Assembly: GCF_051045985.1 (NCBI RefSeq)
Contig: NZ_CP157350.1
Coordinates: 1,116,001 to 1,180,000 of the forward strand
Source of the DNA: Scardovia wiggsiae
GTDB lineage: Bacteria; Actinomycetota; Actinomycetes; Actinomycetales; Bifidobacteriaceae
DNA length: 64,000 nucleotides
Direction of reading: 5' to 3'
This document shows positions 8,258 through 18,121 of this stretch, in pieces. Position numbers and translations under genes: made by a program. The first letter of the stretch is position 1, and each line of letters opens with the position of its first letter. The notes beneath the pieces are model-generated. The model saw only the letters and a list, made by a program, of their open reading frames with translations, searched no databases and was not told where the DNA came from.

Positions 8258-10930
8258 CTAGGCCTCAGCCAGCGCCTCCACAGGCGGCGTTGATACTGCC
8301 CTGCGGGCCGGAAGTACACTCGCAAGGAGTGCTGCAGCAGCTGATATCACAAGGACAAGGGCATCCATACCCCAGCTGACGGGATACTCCATCCTCCCTA
8401 TGTCGCTGAATACCATATAGGATCCCAGCCATCCGAAAAGCGTCCCCAGGACGATGCCGAGGAGCTCTCCGACCAGCGCCAGCAGAAGCGCCTCAAAGGC
8501 AAGGGATGCCCGCAGCTGCCCGCGGGTCATGCCGATTGCCCTCAGCGTCGCTGATTCCCGAGTACGTTCAATAACCGACAGGCTCAGGGTATTTGCCACG
8601 CCAATCAGTGCAATAAGCACAGCAACTGCCAGCAGCCCGACAAGAAGGAGCATCAGCTGGTCAATGCGCCTCTCCCAGTCCTGCCGTTTGGCAGCATTCC
8701 CCATAACATTGACCATACCGGTACCGCTCAGGATATCCTTAACGCTGCTGATAGTTTCTGAAGCATCACCGTGAGCAGTATCAAGGGAAGCAAGGACCAT
8801 GTATCCGCCTGCGTCCGCTTTCAGCGCACCACTTGTGAAATAGCTGATATCCACGAAACCGACCGCTGCATACATCGGATTGATCCGCTGAAATCGCGTA
8901 CTGGTTGCCGACAGCGTTACGGTATTCCCCTTTGCAGACGCAGCAGGGCTGTCAGCAGAGCCTTCTGAGCCTCCGTCCGTATCATTTTCCTGGGTAAACT
9001 GCACTGTATCAGTTTTCCACCCTTTATCCGTCAGGCTGCTGGGCAAGAGCATAGCCTTTTTAGTGACGGCATTGTCGGGAAGGTTTGCACGCATAACAGA
9101 TTTCAGCTCCTGCGTGCCGTTGACCCCGATAAGCTGGATATATGCCTTATGTCCGGCACTGTCACGTACCGTACCGGTAGCTGTAGGCGCAAGGACTGCT
9201 TTCTTCACACCTTTGACGGATGCGATCTTTTTTGCTGTCCCTTTATCGATCCCATTGCCGGAAACCGTCATATCAATGCTGTACCTGTCATCGAGGCTGT
9301 TGCCCAGCGTAGCCTTGGCGCTTGCCGCACCGGTGGAGATAGTCGCCACGAGCGTGACCCCTATAAGGAGGGCTGTACCTGTAGCCGCAACACGCCTGGG
9401 GTTCTTCTGGATATTCCCGTGGGCAACAGTACCTGAGGGGCCCATTAGCGACACCAGGTATCCCGCACCTTTCATCACTGCGGGAAGCCAGAATACTGCA
9501 GTAATGATCAGTCCGACAAAAACGAGCATGCAGCCGGCCATAGCGGCAAGGATCATATACTGCGCCGTTTCGCCTCCTGAAACGCTTGAAGAATCGGTCC
9601 GCTGCCTTATTGCGGCAGCTATGGCTGATACTGCTATGCCGCCAAGGACCATGAGGATGCCGAATACGGCACGCACTGCGCTGGATTTCTTAGTTTTAAC
9701 TGTATCTATCGGCCTGAGGGCTTCAAGCGGGGTTACCCGCGTTGCGGAATAGGCTGACCCCAGTGCGGCGAATACTGTTATAACTGCACCAAAAATAACC
9801 GGCACCGCTGCAGCTGTCCAACTGAAAATGAAGCGGACCGGGCTTCCTGACGACATCCCCCGCAAAGCCCCGGATGTGCTCAGCCCGCCCATAACAGCGA
9901 TACTCAGCAGGACACCGCAGCAGGATGCCAGCAGCCCCAGGATAAAGGCTTCTGCAATCACCGACCGGTACAGCTGGCCTCTGCGCGCGCCAACTGTCCG
10001 CAATATCGCCAGAGTGCGCCGCCGCTGCGCAACAAGGACCTGGAACGTATTGGCAATAACGAGCGCTGCGACGAACATGGCGAGCACACCAAACACCGGA
10101 AGGAACGTAGTGATGATCTTCGATGACACAGAATTATTGTTCAGCGATTCCTTTTCTGCCTGGGCACGGGATTTTATGCTGACATATTTAGGCAGGAGCC
10201 TGCTGATTTTTTCAACAGTTTCCTGTTCCCTGTCCGGGCTGATATTGAGAAAAACACCGCTGAACTGCTGCTCATCCAGACTGGTATGCCCGCCCATCTG
10301 CATGACGGTATTGGCGGAGAGCAGCGCACAGCCGCCCATCTGGGAGAATAAATGCTCAGGGTCATCTGTAAGGCCCGTCACGGTAACAGTATACCCATCG
10401 GCCGTATCTTCCGCTGCAGAAGGGCTGCTTTCCCTGCCGGCAGCACTGCCGGGCTTCAGCGTCACTGTATCGCCGATCTTCACATTCAGGCGCGACGCAA
10501 GGTTTGCGGGAAGGGCGGCCTGGTTATTGCCGTCAGGCGCTTTCCCCCGGATAATGTCCAATGGCTGGCGCGCTGTGCCCCATGGGTTCTGCAGGAATAC
10601 AACTGTACCTGTTTTCCCGTTATGGGATACCGCTGCCGAACCGCCTGCAATGGTGGCAACACCAGTGACCCCTTCCATTTTCCTGATCTCATCCAGATGG
10701 ATATCTGACATCGTGTATTTAGGGGACTTTGCCGCCTCGGTAGAAGAATAGTCAACAGAATAGTTGCTGTTGCCAAAACCCGCCGTATCATGCCGGACAA
10801 CGGCATCCTGAAGCGAATTGCCAAAAAGGAATGTACTGGCTATGAACGCCGTCCCAATCATAATGGCGATACCTGCCGGGATAAGCATTTTCATGCTTTT
10901 CTTCATCAATTGGAATGTTAGTGACCACAT
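8258..10930 (-). CDS. ABC transporter permease with two FtsX domains
   Basis: An 890-residue permease of the MacB/FtsX exporter class. There is an N-terminal membrane anchor (residues about 17-38), a large extracytoplasmic domain, and a first FtsX domain with helices in the 280-400 region. Further helices and a second extracytoplasmic domain follow, then a C-terminal FtsX domain (LLLVGLLAVAVLIALIGVANTL, then SVIERTRESATLRAIGMTRGQ). The cytosolic loop LRTVGARRGQL in the first half matches LRAIGMTRGQL in the second, showing the internal duplication typical of long actinobacterial permeases. Its ATPase is encoded 97 bp upstream. Such pairs usually export lipids, peptides or drugs, or act in cell-envelope mechanics; the substrate here is not evident. 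A terminator follows at 8191-8230. Confidence 0.92.
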   Translation of the reverse strand: MWSLTFQLMKKSMKMLIPAGIAIMIGTAFIASTFLFGNSLQDAVVRHDTAGFGNSNYSVDYSSTEAAKSPKYTMSDIHLDEIRKMEGVTGVATIAGGSAAVSHNGKTGTVVFLQNPWGTARQPLDIIRGKAPDGNNQAALPANLASRLNVKIGDTVTLKPGSAAGRESSPSAAEDTADGYTVTVTGLTDDPEHLFSQMGGCALLSANTVMQMGGHTSLDEQQFSGVFLNISPDREQETVEKISRLLPKYVSIKSRAQAEKESLNNNSVSSKIITTFLPVFGVLAMFVAALVIANTFQVLVAQRRRTLAILRTVGARRGQLYRSVIAEAFILGLLASCCGVLLSIAVMGGLSTSGALRGMSSGSPVRFIFSWTAAAVPVIFGAVITVFAALGSAYSATRVTPLEALRPIDTVKTKKSSAVRAVFGILMVLGGIAVSAIAAAIRQRTDSSSVSGGETAQYMILAAMAGCMLVFVGLIITAVFWLPAVMKGAGYLVSLMGPSGTVAHGNIQKNPRRVAATGTALLIGVTLVATISTGAASAKATLGNSLDDRYSIDMTVSGNGIDKGTAKKIASVKGVKKAVLAPTATGTVRDSAGHKAYIQLIGVNGTQELKSVMRANLPDNAVTKKAMLLPSSLTDKGWKTDTVQFTQENDTDGGSEGSADSPAASAKGNTVTLSATSTRFQRINPMYAAVGFVDISYFTSGALKADAGGYMVLASLDTAHGDASETISSVKDILSGTGMVNVMGNAAKRQDWERRIDQLMLLLVGLLAVAVLIALIGVANTLSLSVIERTRESATLRAIGMTRGQLRASLAFEALLLALVGELLGIVLGTLFGWLGSYMVFSDIGRMEYPVSWGMDALVLVISAAAALLASVLPARRAVSTPPVEALAEA

Positions 10931-11027
10931 AATAGTTCCTTTTACAGTTTTACAGTTGTTCTTTTACATCTTCTGCAGCCCCGCCCAGCTCCGGACAGGC
11001 CATTGCCGCACCGCTTTGCCGGTCAGG

Positions 11028-11780
11028 CTACTGCGCCAGGCGTGCAGCAGCTGCCTTCTCCTGCTCGCGTACCAGGAGTGCATTCATCATTTCGGCATTC
11101 GGATCAGCCACATCGGCGACAATCTGCCCGTCAGCAAAGACTATTGCCCTGTCCGCATAGGATGCAGCCACAGCATCATGGGTCACCATGACGATGGTCT
11201 GGCCAAGGTCAGTAACAGACTTGCGCAGGAAACCAAGCACTTCCGCGCTGGATACCGTATCAAGGTTTCCTGTAGGCTCATCAGCAAACACAACTTCCGG
11301 CTTCGTAATCAGCGCACGGGCAATAGCCACACGCTGCTGCTGCCCGCCGGAAAGCTCCGAAGGCCTGTGGCCCAGCCGGCCTTCCAGCCCCAAAGTCCTT
11401 ACCAGCGTAGTGAACCATTCTTTATCAGCCTTCCTGCCTGCAAGCGTCAACGGCATCAGGATATTATTTTCTGCTGTGAACATGGGCAGCAGATTGAAAC
11501 TCTGGAAAATGAAACCAATCTTGTTGCGGCGCAGAAGGGTAAGCTGCTTATCATTCATTGCCGTGATCTCATTGCCGTTAAGGCAGACCCGGCCGGAAGT
11601 CACACTGTCCAGGCCGGCAAGCGTATGAAGCATGGTTGATTTCCCGGAGCCTGAAGGCCCCATGATCACGGTAAACTTGCCGCCCTCAATATCAATAGTG
11701 ACATCGCGAAGGGCATGGACAGCACTGCTGCCCTCACCGTAATCCTTGACGAGATGCTGTGCGGAAATTGCAGACATCAT
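11028..11780 (-). CDS. ABC transporter ATP-binding protein, LolD/MacB class
   Basis: A 250-residue ATPase that powers the FtsX-type permease encoded just downstream. Walker A is GPSGSGKST, the signature is LSGGQQQRVAIARAL, Walker B is VVFADEPTGNLD and the H-loop is VTHD. The C-terminus carries about 30 extra residues rich in Ala and Glu. A direct repeat and a palindrome lie about 25-55 bp upstream of the start (11805-11836), which suggests that a repressor controls the pair. The start ATG follows AAGGAGAAA. Confident in family, not in substrate. Confidence 0.94.
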   Translation of the reverse strand: MMSAISAQHLVKDYGEGSSAVHALRDVTIDIEGGKFTVIMGPSGSGKSTMLHTLAGLDSVTSGRVCLNGNEITAMNDKQLTLLRRNKIGFIFQSFNLLPMFTAENNILMPLTLAGRKADKEWFTTLVRTLGLEGRLGHRPSELSGGQQQRVAIARALITKPEVVFADEPTGNLDTVSSAEVLGFLRKSVTDLGQTIVMVTHDAVAASYADRAIVFADGQIVADVADPNAEMMNALLVREQEKAAAARLAQ

Positions 11781-11804
11781 TTTCTCCTTATCAGTATTCC
11801 ACTA

Positions 11805-11836
11805 TTTATGAGTATGTATTTTATGAGTATGTACTC
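11805..11836. promoter_or_regulatory. Operator-like repeats upstream of the ABC exporter
   Basis: TTTATGAGTATGTA occurs twice with a 15-bp period (11805-11818 and 11820-11833). The second copy extends into the perfect inverted repeat GAGTA-TG-TACTC (11825-11836). The site lies between uppS and the ABC ATPase start, where the operator of a TetR, MarR or GntR regulator would be expected. No such regulator gene is adjacent in this window. Confidence 0.5.
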
Positions 11837-11844
11837 TTTAATTT

Positions 11845-12732
11845 TTAAATTTTAGATATTTTCAGGCTCCCGGCCTGCCGGCGATTAGGTGTACTGTCCG
11901 GCCAGATAACGGGGCGCTCACCGGGCCTTCCCCTGCTGTCTTTTACTCCTCCAAAACGCCTGTCCCTGCTGGCATACCGTTCAATCGAACGCCATAACAC
12001 CTCGCGGCCGCATTCCGGCCACAGTTCCGGGACAAAATCCAGTTCAGCGTAAGCAGCCTCCCACGGAAGGAAATTGCTTGTACGCTGCTCGCCCGAAGTC
12101 CTGATCACCAGATCGCAGTCAGGGATATCAGGGTTATACAGATGCTCAGCAACCATCTTCTCTGTGATACGTCCGCCTTTGATTTTCCCCTCAGCTGCAA
12201 GACGTGTCAGTTCGGCGGCAGCATCAGCGATCTCCGCGCGCCCTCCGTAATTGATGCAGAATACTACATCAATAACCGTGTTATCTTGTGTACGCTCCAT
12301 AGCGGCCTCAAGCTCATCGATAACAGATTTCCACAATTTCGGGCGCCTGCCTGACCAGCGGACACGTACCCCCCAGTCATCCATCTGCGCCACCCGGCGA
12401 TGGATAATATCGCGCGAAAAACCCATAAGGAAGCGGACCTCGGCAGGCGAGCGTTTCCAGTTTTCTGTCGAGAATGTGTACAGGCTCAGATACCGGACAC
12501 CGGCCTCTATCGCACCGGCAATAGTATCAAATACGACTGGTTCGGCTGCTTTATGGCCTTCAGTACGGGCAAGCCCGCGCTGCTGCGCCCAGCGTCCATT
12601 GCCGTCCATGATCACGCCTACGTGGCGCGGTATCCCGGTATGCTCACGGGCAAAATCCGGTATCCGCGAAGGGTTGGAAAACGGCGCATCCGGAATACTC
12701 AGCGATGTGTAATCAACATTCCCAAAACTCAT
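11845..12732 (-). CDS. uppS: Undecaprenyl diphosphate synthase (cis-prenyltransferase)
   Basis: Condenses isopentenyl diphosphate units onto farnesyl diphosphate to make the C55 lipid carrier for peptidoglycan and other wall polymers. The 295-residue product has the defining HVGVIMDGNGRWAQQRG with the catalytic Asp, and the C-terminal substrate region RTSGEQRTSNFLPWEAAYAELDF. Length is slightly above the usual 250-260 residues, with a basic C-terminal tail. Its start lies two bases after the recO stop, so the two are probably co-transcribed in the order recO-uppS, as in many actinobacteria. Confidence 0.97.
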   Translation of the reverse strand: MSFGNVDYTSLSIPDAPFSNPSRIPDFAREHTGIPRHVGVIMDGNGRWAQQRGLARTEGHKAAEPVVFDTIAGAIEAGVRYLSLYTFSTENWKRSPAEVRFLMGFSRDIIHRRVAQMDDWGVRVRWSGRRPKLWKSVIDELEAAMERTQDNTVIDVVFCINYGGRAEIADAAAELTRLAAEGKIKGGRITEKMVAEHLYNPDIPDCDLVIRTSGEQRTSNFLPWEAAYAELDFVPELWPECGREVLWRSIERYASRDRRFGGVKDSRGRPGERPVIWPDSTPNRRQAGSLKISKI

Positions 12733-12734
12733 AT

Positions 12735-13571
12735 TTATGAATGTATCAGGCGCATGGAGCGGATGGGACGTTCAAGGTAATATTGCGACCATTCCTCCAC
12801 TATTGACCTCACCTGTGCATCAGGGGGGCTGCCTGCGCCGCAGGTATCATTATCCCGGTTATCACGGCTGTGCCGGACAGAAGACATATTATACACATAT
12901 CGGCCATGCTCTGCGGGCCCTTCTGCGGACGGCCCTTCCAAAGCCTTCCAGTTACCTGCAGCCAGCGCTTTCAGCTGATCCAGGGCATCGGGCGAAATCT
13001 TCCTGGCTTTAGGTATACGGTCCGTCGGGCACATAACACCTCCGGATTCAACCGAAAAATAGCACAGATCCGTCTGCCGGCCGCAGACCACACACGCATC
13101 CAGACGCGGTGTCCACCCCGCAAGGCTGAGTGCCCTGAGGACATATGAGGATTCTATGAATTCAGGCTTATGCTTCCGTGCAGCAAGCGATGCAAGAGCA
13201 CCCGCAAGCAGCCGATACTGCATCGTATGGGAAATACTGGTTTCGCGCAGATCAGAAACTGCCTTGTCGGCAGTCTCAACAATAACATTCGCCGACAGGT
13301 AAGTGTCATAATCCGAGATGATCTCAGGGGCATACGCACTGATGACTACTGCCTGCGAAACTGTATCAAGCTCGTGGCGGCCCTGGGCAATAAGCAGGTC
13401 ATCGCGCATAAACGGTTCAAGCCTTGAGCCGAAACGCGATTTTGTACGTCTGACGCCGCGGGCTACTGCGCGGATCTTGCCGTGGCTGGCTGTAAGGATA
13501 GTAACGATGCGGTCTGCCTCGCCGAGCTTGATAGTGCGCAGGATAACACCCTGATCCCTGTATGCAGGCAT
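12735..13571 (-). CDS. recO: DNA repair protein RecO
   Basis: RecO acts with RecR to load RecA on SSB-coated single strands in gap repair. The N-terminal OB-fold begins YRDQGVILRTIKLGEADRIVTIL, followed by the typical RGVRRTKSRFGSRLEPF. The C-terminal half has the zinc-binding cysteines CVVCGRQTDLCYF and GGVMCP. I chose the ATG at 13571, with GGGGGTG six bases upstream, over an in-frame GTG at 13577. uppS follows within two bases of the stop. Confidence 0.95.
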   Translation of the reverse strand: MPAYRDQGVILRTIKLGEADRIVTILTASHGKIRAVARGVRRTKSRFGSRLEPFMRDDLLIAQGRHELDTVSQAVVISAYAPEIISDYDTYLSANVIVETADKAVSDLRETSISHTMQYRLLAGALASLAARKHKPEFIESSYVLRALSLAGWTPRLDACVVCGRQTDLCYFSVESGGVMCPTDRIPKARKISPDALDQLKALAAGNWKALEGPSAEGPAEHGRYVYNMSSVRHSRDNRDNDTCGAGSPPDAQVRSIVEEWSQYYLERPIRSMRLIHS

Positions 13572-13736
13572 AAGCACCCCCTTTTTTCAAGCTCGCAGTC
13601 TTATCCTTACTGATACCTCACGCTGCACAATATCAAGTATGCCGCAGAATACTTATGTACGCCGGCTTTCCCCTGCCGCATTATGTTATAACACTTCAGG
13701 CGGGATATCACCCTTCCTCGCAGGGAAGCAGAATCC

Positions 13737-14999
13737 TCATCCTGTCTCTGCCTGTCCGGGCTTTTCCCTACGTTCCCTATCCCCGGAACTGTCCGGAGCT
13801 GTATTGAGGGAATTCGATACGGAAAGGAAAGGCAGGACCTGCGGAGCGAAAGTACCGGTATCGTTTGCCTGGGCCGATGCCTGGGACGGAGTATTGTCCC
13901 CTGTATCAGCTTTTCCGGCATTGCTCCCGTCCCCATTATTTTCTCTGGTACTGTCCTCAGGACGCCCCGCGCCCGAACCATCCGAAAGCGGAAGATCGGT
14001 GATCAGCTCCGTTTCTTCGCCCGCACCCGCCTTATGCTGTGTATCGGCACCTCTCTGCGGACTGCCCGAAGGGGCAAAAGATACCGGCATCGCGCCCTCA
14101 TACGGATGCAGTGTTTCAGGGGCGGCGCCGTCGGAAACAGCTGATCCGTCGGAAACGGCTGGAGCGGGGCTGTCTGCCGAATGACCTGAATCTGTAATGC
14201 TGCCGGAAACCTCCGCCTGTCCCTGCGCCTGGTGCGCAGCAAAAACTGATTCTTCCAGAGAAGCGACATCTTCATACTGGGCATTCTGCCCGCGGGCTTC
14301 ATATGGACGGAGAGCATCCCCGTCAGCTGCACTGCCGCTCAGCGCGTCCTTAACATCAACACCTTCAAAATTGCGGAAAGACACGATACGCGAAACCACC
14401 TGGGAAATGCGGTTAACATACATATCAACCTGGCCTTCATCATAGCCTCTATCCCCTTTGCGCTGTGTAAACAGGATCGTAGACACATAACGCGGGGTAA
14501 AATCCTCGTCCGAATCAAAATTACTGGAACTGACCGCCTGCGGGTACTCAATGCCAAGCTCATCACAAATGCGCGTGACAGCATTGACCACAAAACTGTC
14601 AACCTGTTTACGGTCATAGGACGGTTCTTTGCCGTGCCCATCAGCGAAACGGTACCCATTACCAGCATTCGCACGCGGCATCAGGGTCTGAGCAAGCTGG
14701 ACTGTTTTCGTCCGCCAGGCAACACGGCCTTCACTGGAAATCTCATATGACGTCTGCTTATCCACAGCCGCCTGTTCAAGGCGCAGAAGAGCCCGGTCTA
14801 CTGCCTCAATATCATACCCGCCGCGGACCAGGGTAAAAAGGACATTCTGAATATCTTCCTGATTAAGCTGCGGCTGGGCCGCATCATACAGCTGATGCGC
14901 CCGATCCAAAAACTCATCAACCTGATCAATGTCATAGCCCCACTTATTCCTGTCGGCTAATGGAAGCCGATTCCCTCTCGCCTGTTCCTCACCAGTCAT
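13737..14999 (-). CDS. DivIVA-repeat protein with disordered acidic C-terminus
   Basis: A 420-residue protein with four copies of the DivIVA-type short module: KWGYDIDQVDEFLDRA (about residue 18), GGYDIEAVDRALLRLEQA (about 59), PSYDRKQVDSFVVNAVTRI (about 127) and RGYDEGQVDMYVNRISQVV (about 190). This matches the actinobacterial DivIVA domain-repeat family, whose members are thought to associate with the cell pole or septum. Residues after about 240 are a low-complexity Ser/Gly/Asp/Ala region without predicted fold. There is no membrane segment. It stands alone, with a 684-bp gene-poor region upstream. A structural or polar-growth role is inferred from the family only. Confidence 0.8.
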   Translation of the reverse strand: MTGEEQARGNRLPLADRNKWGYDIDQVDEFLDRAHQLYDAAQPQLNQEDIQNVLFTLVRGGYDIEAVDRALLRLEQAAVDKQTSYEISSEGRVAWRTKTVQLAQTLMPRANAGNGYRFADGHGKEPSYDRKQVDSFVVNAVTRICDELGIEYPQAVSSSNFDSDEDFTPRYVSTILFTQRKGDRGYDEGQVDMYVNRISQVVSRIVSFRNFEGVDVKDALSGSAADGDALRPYEARGQNAQYEDVASLEESVFAAHQAQGQAEVSGSITDSGHSADSPAPAVSDGSAVSDGAAPETLHPYEGAMPVSFAPSGSPQRGADTQHKAGAGEETELITDLPLSDGSGAGRPEDSTRENNGDGSNAGKADTGDNTPSQASAQANDTGTFAPQVLPFLSVSNSLNTAPDSSGDRERREKPGQAETG

Positions 15000-15683
15000 T
15001 CAAGCCTCCCGACCCGATAAACAATAAACAGAGTTACGCATTCTAAATAAGAATATCCGATACTTAGCCTACAAATTTTTCAGGAACCGCACCGGGATTC
15101 CTCAATTTATACACGGAACAACCACGAAACCCCGCCGGGAGGCTTGTCGGGGAGCCTGCTGGTTCCATTACCTCTCAATACCTGAGACCTGTCCAGCTGC
15201 CTGTCTCGCCGTCATTAACTACCGGCCAGCCGTCTGCCCTGCCTATCACATCGTCACCGTCTCATCTTTTTCGCTCTTTGCGTCTTCTTACTCGCCTCCA
15301 ATCTACCGCACTCGTTAGTGCTAATTCACCCGCTGGCGTTGCTGCCCCTGCTGCCACCTTTTTCCCTACCCGACCGCTTCGCCCAACTGCCGGTACCGTC
15401 ACTGTTATTTTCCTTCCGTCTGTTATCACCACCGTCACACTTGTCACATACGTCTCATCATCACATCCGTCTTTTATATCTTCTATATCTCCGCCCTCCT
15501 CACCCATCTCTCCCGTCACCTTCATCTGCTCCACCGCCCCCCCCCCATGCCATCCTTCCCCTCTCTCTCCAATCCGCCTCTCCCGTTTCTTCTGTTTCCT
15601 TATATTCCATTCGTCTCCTCAACCTGCACAAAGCGTGTCGCATATGGACATCGTCTGTGTGGTGCGATAGACTTTCCTGAGTC
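15000..15683. other. Gene-poor, pyrimidine-rich region before tRNA-Val
   Basis: The first 120 bp are AT-rich and probably hold the promoter of the DivIVA-repeat gene. From about 15180 to 15660 the plus strand is strongly C/T-biased. It supports open frames on both strands (for example 90 codons on the minus strand at 15262-15534), but none has a recognisable domain or good ribosome site, so I call no gene. The same kind of pyrimidine-rich spacer occurs at 15780-15950, 50980-51060 and 63100-63480. Confidence 0.5.
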
Positions 15684-16084
<401 letters not shown>

Positions 16085-17461
16085 TTATTCGACATCCACC
16101 AAGAGTTCCTTTGGTTTCTTATGCAAGAGCCATTGAGAAGAAAGGATGGACACAAGAATCAAGAGAAGCCCACCGACCAAAACAATCACCAACAATTGGC
16201 TCGGTTGGATGTCCATATGGATATCTGTCAGAGTCTTACTGAAGCTTTCTGCCTCAGCTCCTCCACCAAGGTTGGCTGCAGAGGATTCTTGAGCCATTTG
16301 TTTGGCAATGCCACTGGTTACGTTTTTGAGCACCGTATCTCCTACTGCTTTGGCAAGAAGTCCTGCGACTCCATAGGAGAGGAGGAAGGCTGGAATGGAG
16401 ATCATGACCAATTCTGCCACGAATTGCCCCGCAATCTGTACCTTAGAAAGTCCAAGAGCCAGTAAGATTCCAACTTCTCTGCGACGGGCATTGAGCCACA
16501 AGACAAGGAGCAGGGTGAGAAGCAAGCTGGCAAAGATGAGGCTACCGATAAACAAGTAGTCCGCCACTTGGAACATGCTGCTGATGGATTTTTGCAAGGC
16601 TGGGTAGTTCGAAGAGCTCTTAACCAAGTCAAAGTAATTCCATGGGATATCCAAGGCTTTGATTTTTTCGATCAATTTATCCAGATCCTGATCCCCTTTT
16701 GCAAAGAAGGTCGCATCTTCATAGGTAGCTGTTTGGACGGTATTACCATAGAGTTTAGCAGCTGTATCCAAGTCAGAAATGAGTGTATCTTCATACAATT
16801 CTTGGGCGTAAGTTAGAGGAGCTTGGTTCTTCCCTGAGAACAAACCTTTAATGGTCACTTCGACGGTTTCATTGGCCCCTTTTTCATTGTCTGCATCGTA
16901 GAGGTTGGACTTGAGACGAACCTTATCGCCCACCTTGAGGCCATTCTTTTTCGCCAAATCTTCGTGCATGAGGATTTGGTTTTTGTCTTTATCGGTCAGA
17001 TGCTCCCCTTGGACCAGCTTGTAGGCCCCAGAGACAAACTTATCTTCTTTTGAAGAGTCATTGACCCCTGTCACCATCAAGGTGTTCTTAAAGTGCTTGG
17101 CACGCTCTGGAGATTGATTTTGCAGGGTTTCTTCGGTTTCAATAATCTCGTGGTCTAGGATATCCGCTATGGCATTGATCCGCTTGATGGAGGAGGTGAT
17201 CCCCTCTACCTGGCTGATTTTTTCAATATCCTCTCCTCTGAGATTCCCAGCTCCCCGAGGGGTTCCCGGATTGGTCCGTCGATTGATCTGCATCGAGAAG
17301 CTATTGGTGATGGAGCCCAGGCTATCTGATGAAGCTTTTTGGGTCGCTCCCTTCATAGAGAGTCCGATCAAGCTCAAGGTCCCCATGAGGAGAATGATGG
17401 CAAAGAGCAAGAGAGACTTGGGCCATTTACGTGTGATATAAGCAAAAGCATTTCGCAACAT
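16085..17461 (-). CDS. vex3: Vex3-type ABC transporter permease
   Basis: A 458-residue FtsX-fold permease. One membrane segment near residues 15-35 is followed by a large extracytoplasmic domain, and then three helices at about 295-325, 340-370 and 425-450. The order MLRNAFAYITRKWPKSLLLF, length and position behind the ATPase match Vex3 of Streptococcus pneumoniae. The Vex transporter was first reported in connection with the Pep27 peptide and vancomycin tolerance; its true substrate is debated. Codon use is low-GC and unlike the surrounding genes. It starts 12 bp after the vex2 stop and ends the operon. Confidence 0.88.
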   Translation of the reverse strand: MLRNAFAYITRKWPKSLLLFAIILLMGTLSLIGLSMKGATQKASSDSLGSITNSFSMQINRRTNPGTPRGAGNLRGEDIEKISQVEGITSSIKRINAIADILDHEIIETEETLQNQSPERAKHFKNTLMVTGVNDSSKEDKFVSGAYKLVQGEHLTDKDKNQILMHEDLAKKNGLKVGDKVRLKSNLYDADNEKGANETVEVTIKGLFSGKNQAPLTYAQELYEDTLISDLDTAAKLYGNTVQTATYEDATFFAKGDQDLDKLIEKIKALDIPWNYFDLVKSSSNYPALQKSISSMFQVADYLFIGSLIFASLLLTLLLVLWLNARRREVGILLALGLSKVQIAGQFVAELVMISIPAFLLSYGVAGLLAKAVGDTVLKNVTSGIAKQMAQESSAANLGGGAEAESFSKTLTDIHMDIQPSQLLVIVLVGGLLLILVSILSSQWLLHKKPKELLVDVE

Positions 17462-17473
17462 AGCATTCCCTCC

Positions 17474-18115
17474 TTACTTGCTCTTCTCAACGAGGCTACG
17501 GCGACTCAATTCCAAGACCACATCGGAGGCCTCTGCCACTTCCTTACTGTGGGTGACGACGATGACACATTTTTGGCGTTCCTTGGCCAACTTCTTCAAA
17601 ATCGCAATGATGTCACCTGCTGTCTGTTCGTCTAGGTTTCCCGTCGGCTCATCAGCCAAGATGACAGGTGCTTCTGAAACGAGCGCACGCGCAATGGCCA
17701 CCCGTTGTTGCTGCCCTCCAGATAGTTGAAGGACATTGCGCTTAATTTGCGTTTCATCCAATCCCAATTCCAAGAGGATGTCTTTCCCAGTTTGTTTGTT
17801 GACAAGGCGGACATTTTCAAGTGGTGTCAAATAATCAATCAGATTGTAATTCTGAAAAACCAGGGAAACATGGTGCTTGCGGTGGTAGCTAGACCCTTTG
17901 GTCTGGATGTCCTCCCCATCAAAGAGAACCTGCCCCTTCTTGGGATTGTCAAGACCAGCTAGGAGGGAGAGGAGGGTTGATTTCCCCGTTCCTGACTGGC
18001 CAATAATACTGTAAAATGTCCCATTTTCGAACTGATAGTTCACATTTGAGAGGATATCTTCACTATAGCTTTGGTAACTATAGGCTACATTTTTGAGTTC
18101 TAACATATGTGTCAT
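17474..18115 (-). CDS. vex2: Vex2-type ABC transporter ATPase
   Basis: A 213-residue ATPase that should energise the Vex1/Vex3 permease pair at the inner face of the membrane. Walker A is GQSGTGKST, the Q-loop is VFQNYNLID, the signature is LSGGQQQRVAIARAL, Walker B is VILADEPTGNLD and the switch is VVTHS. The sequence closely follows the streptococcal Vex2 that I remember (YHRKHHVSLVFQNYNLIDYL). AAGGAGAA lies directly before the first ATG (18115); a second ATG three codons in has a longer spacing, so the exact start is open. It begins four bases after the vex1 stop, indicating one operon. Confidence 0.9.
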   Translation of the reverse strand: MTHMLELKNVAYSYQSYSEDILSNVNYQFENGTFYSIIGQSGTGKSTLLSLLAGLDNPKKGQVLFDGEDIQTKGSSYHRKHHVSLVFQNYNLIDYLTPLENVRLVNKQTGKDILLELGLDETQIKRNVLQLSGGQQQRVAIARALVSEAPVILADEPTGNLDEQTAGDIIAILKKLAKERQKCVIVVTHSKEVAEASDVVLELSRRSLVEKSK

Positions 18116-18121
18116 TTCTCC

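Noticed and set aside
15262..15534. Minus-strand 90-codon open frame upstream of tRNA-Val
   Set aside because: It lies in a composition-biased stretch open in several frames, has no recognisable domain and no convincing ribosome site.
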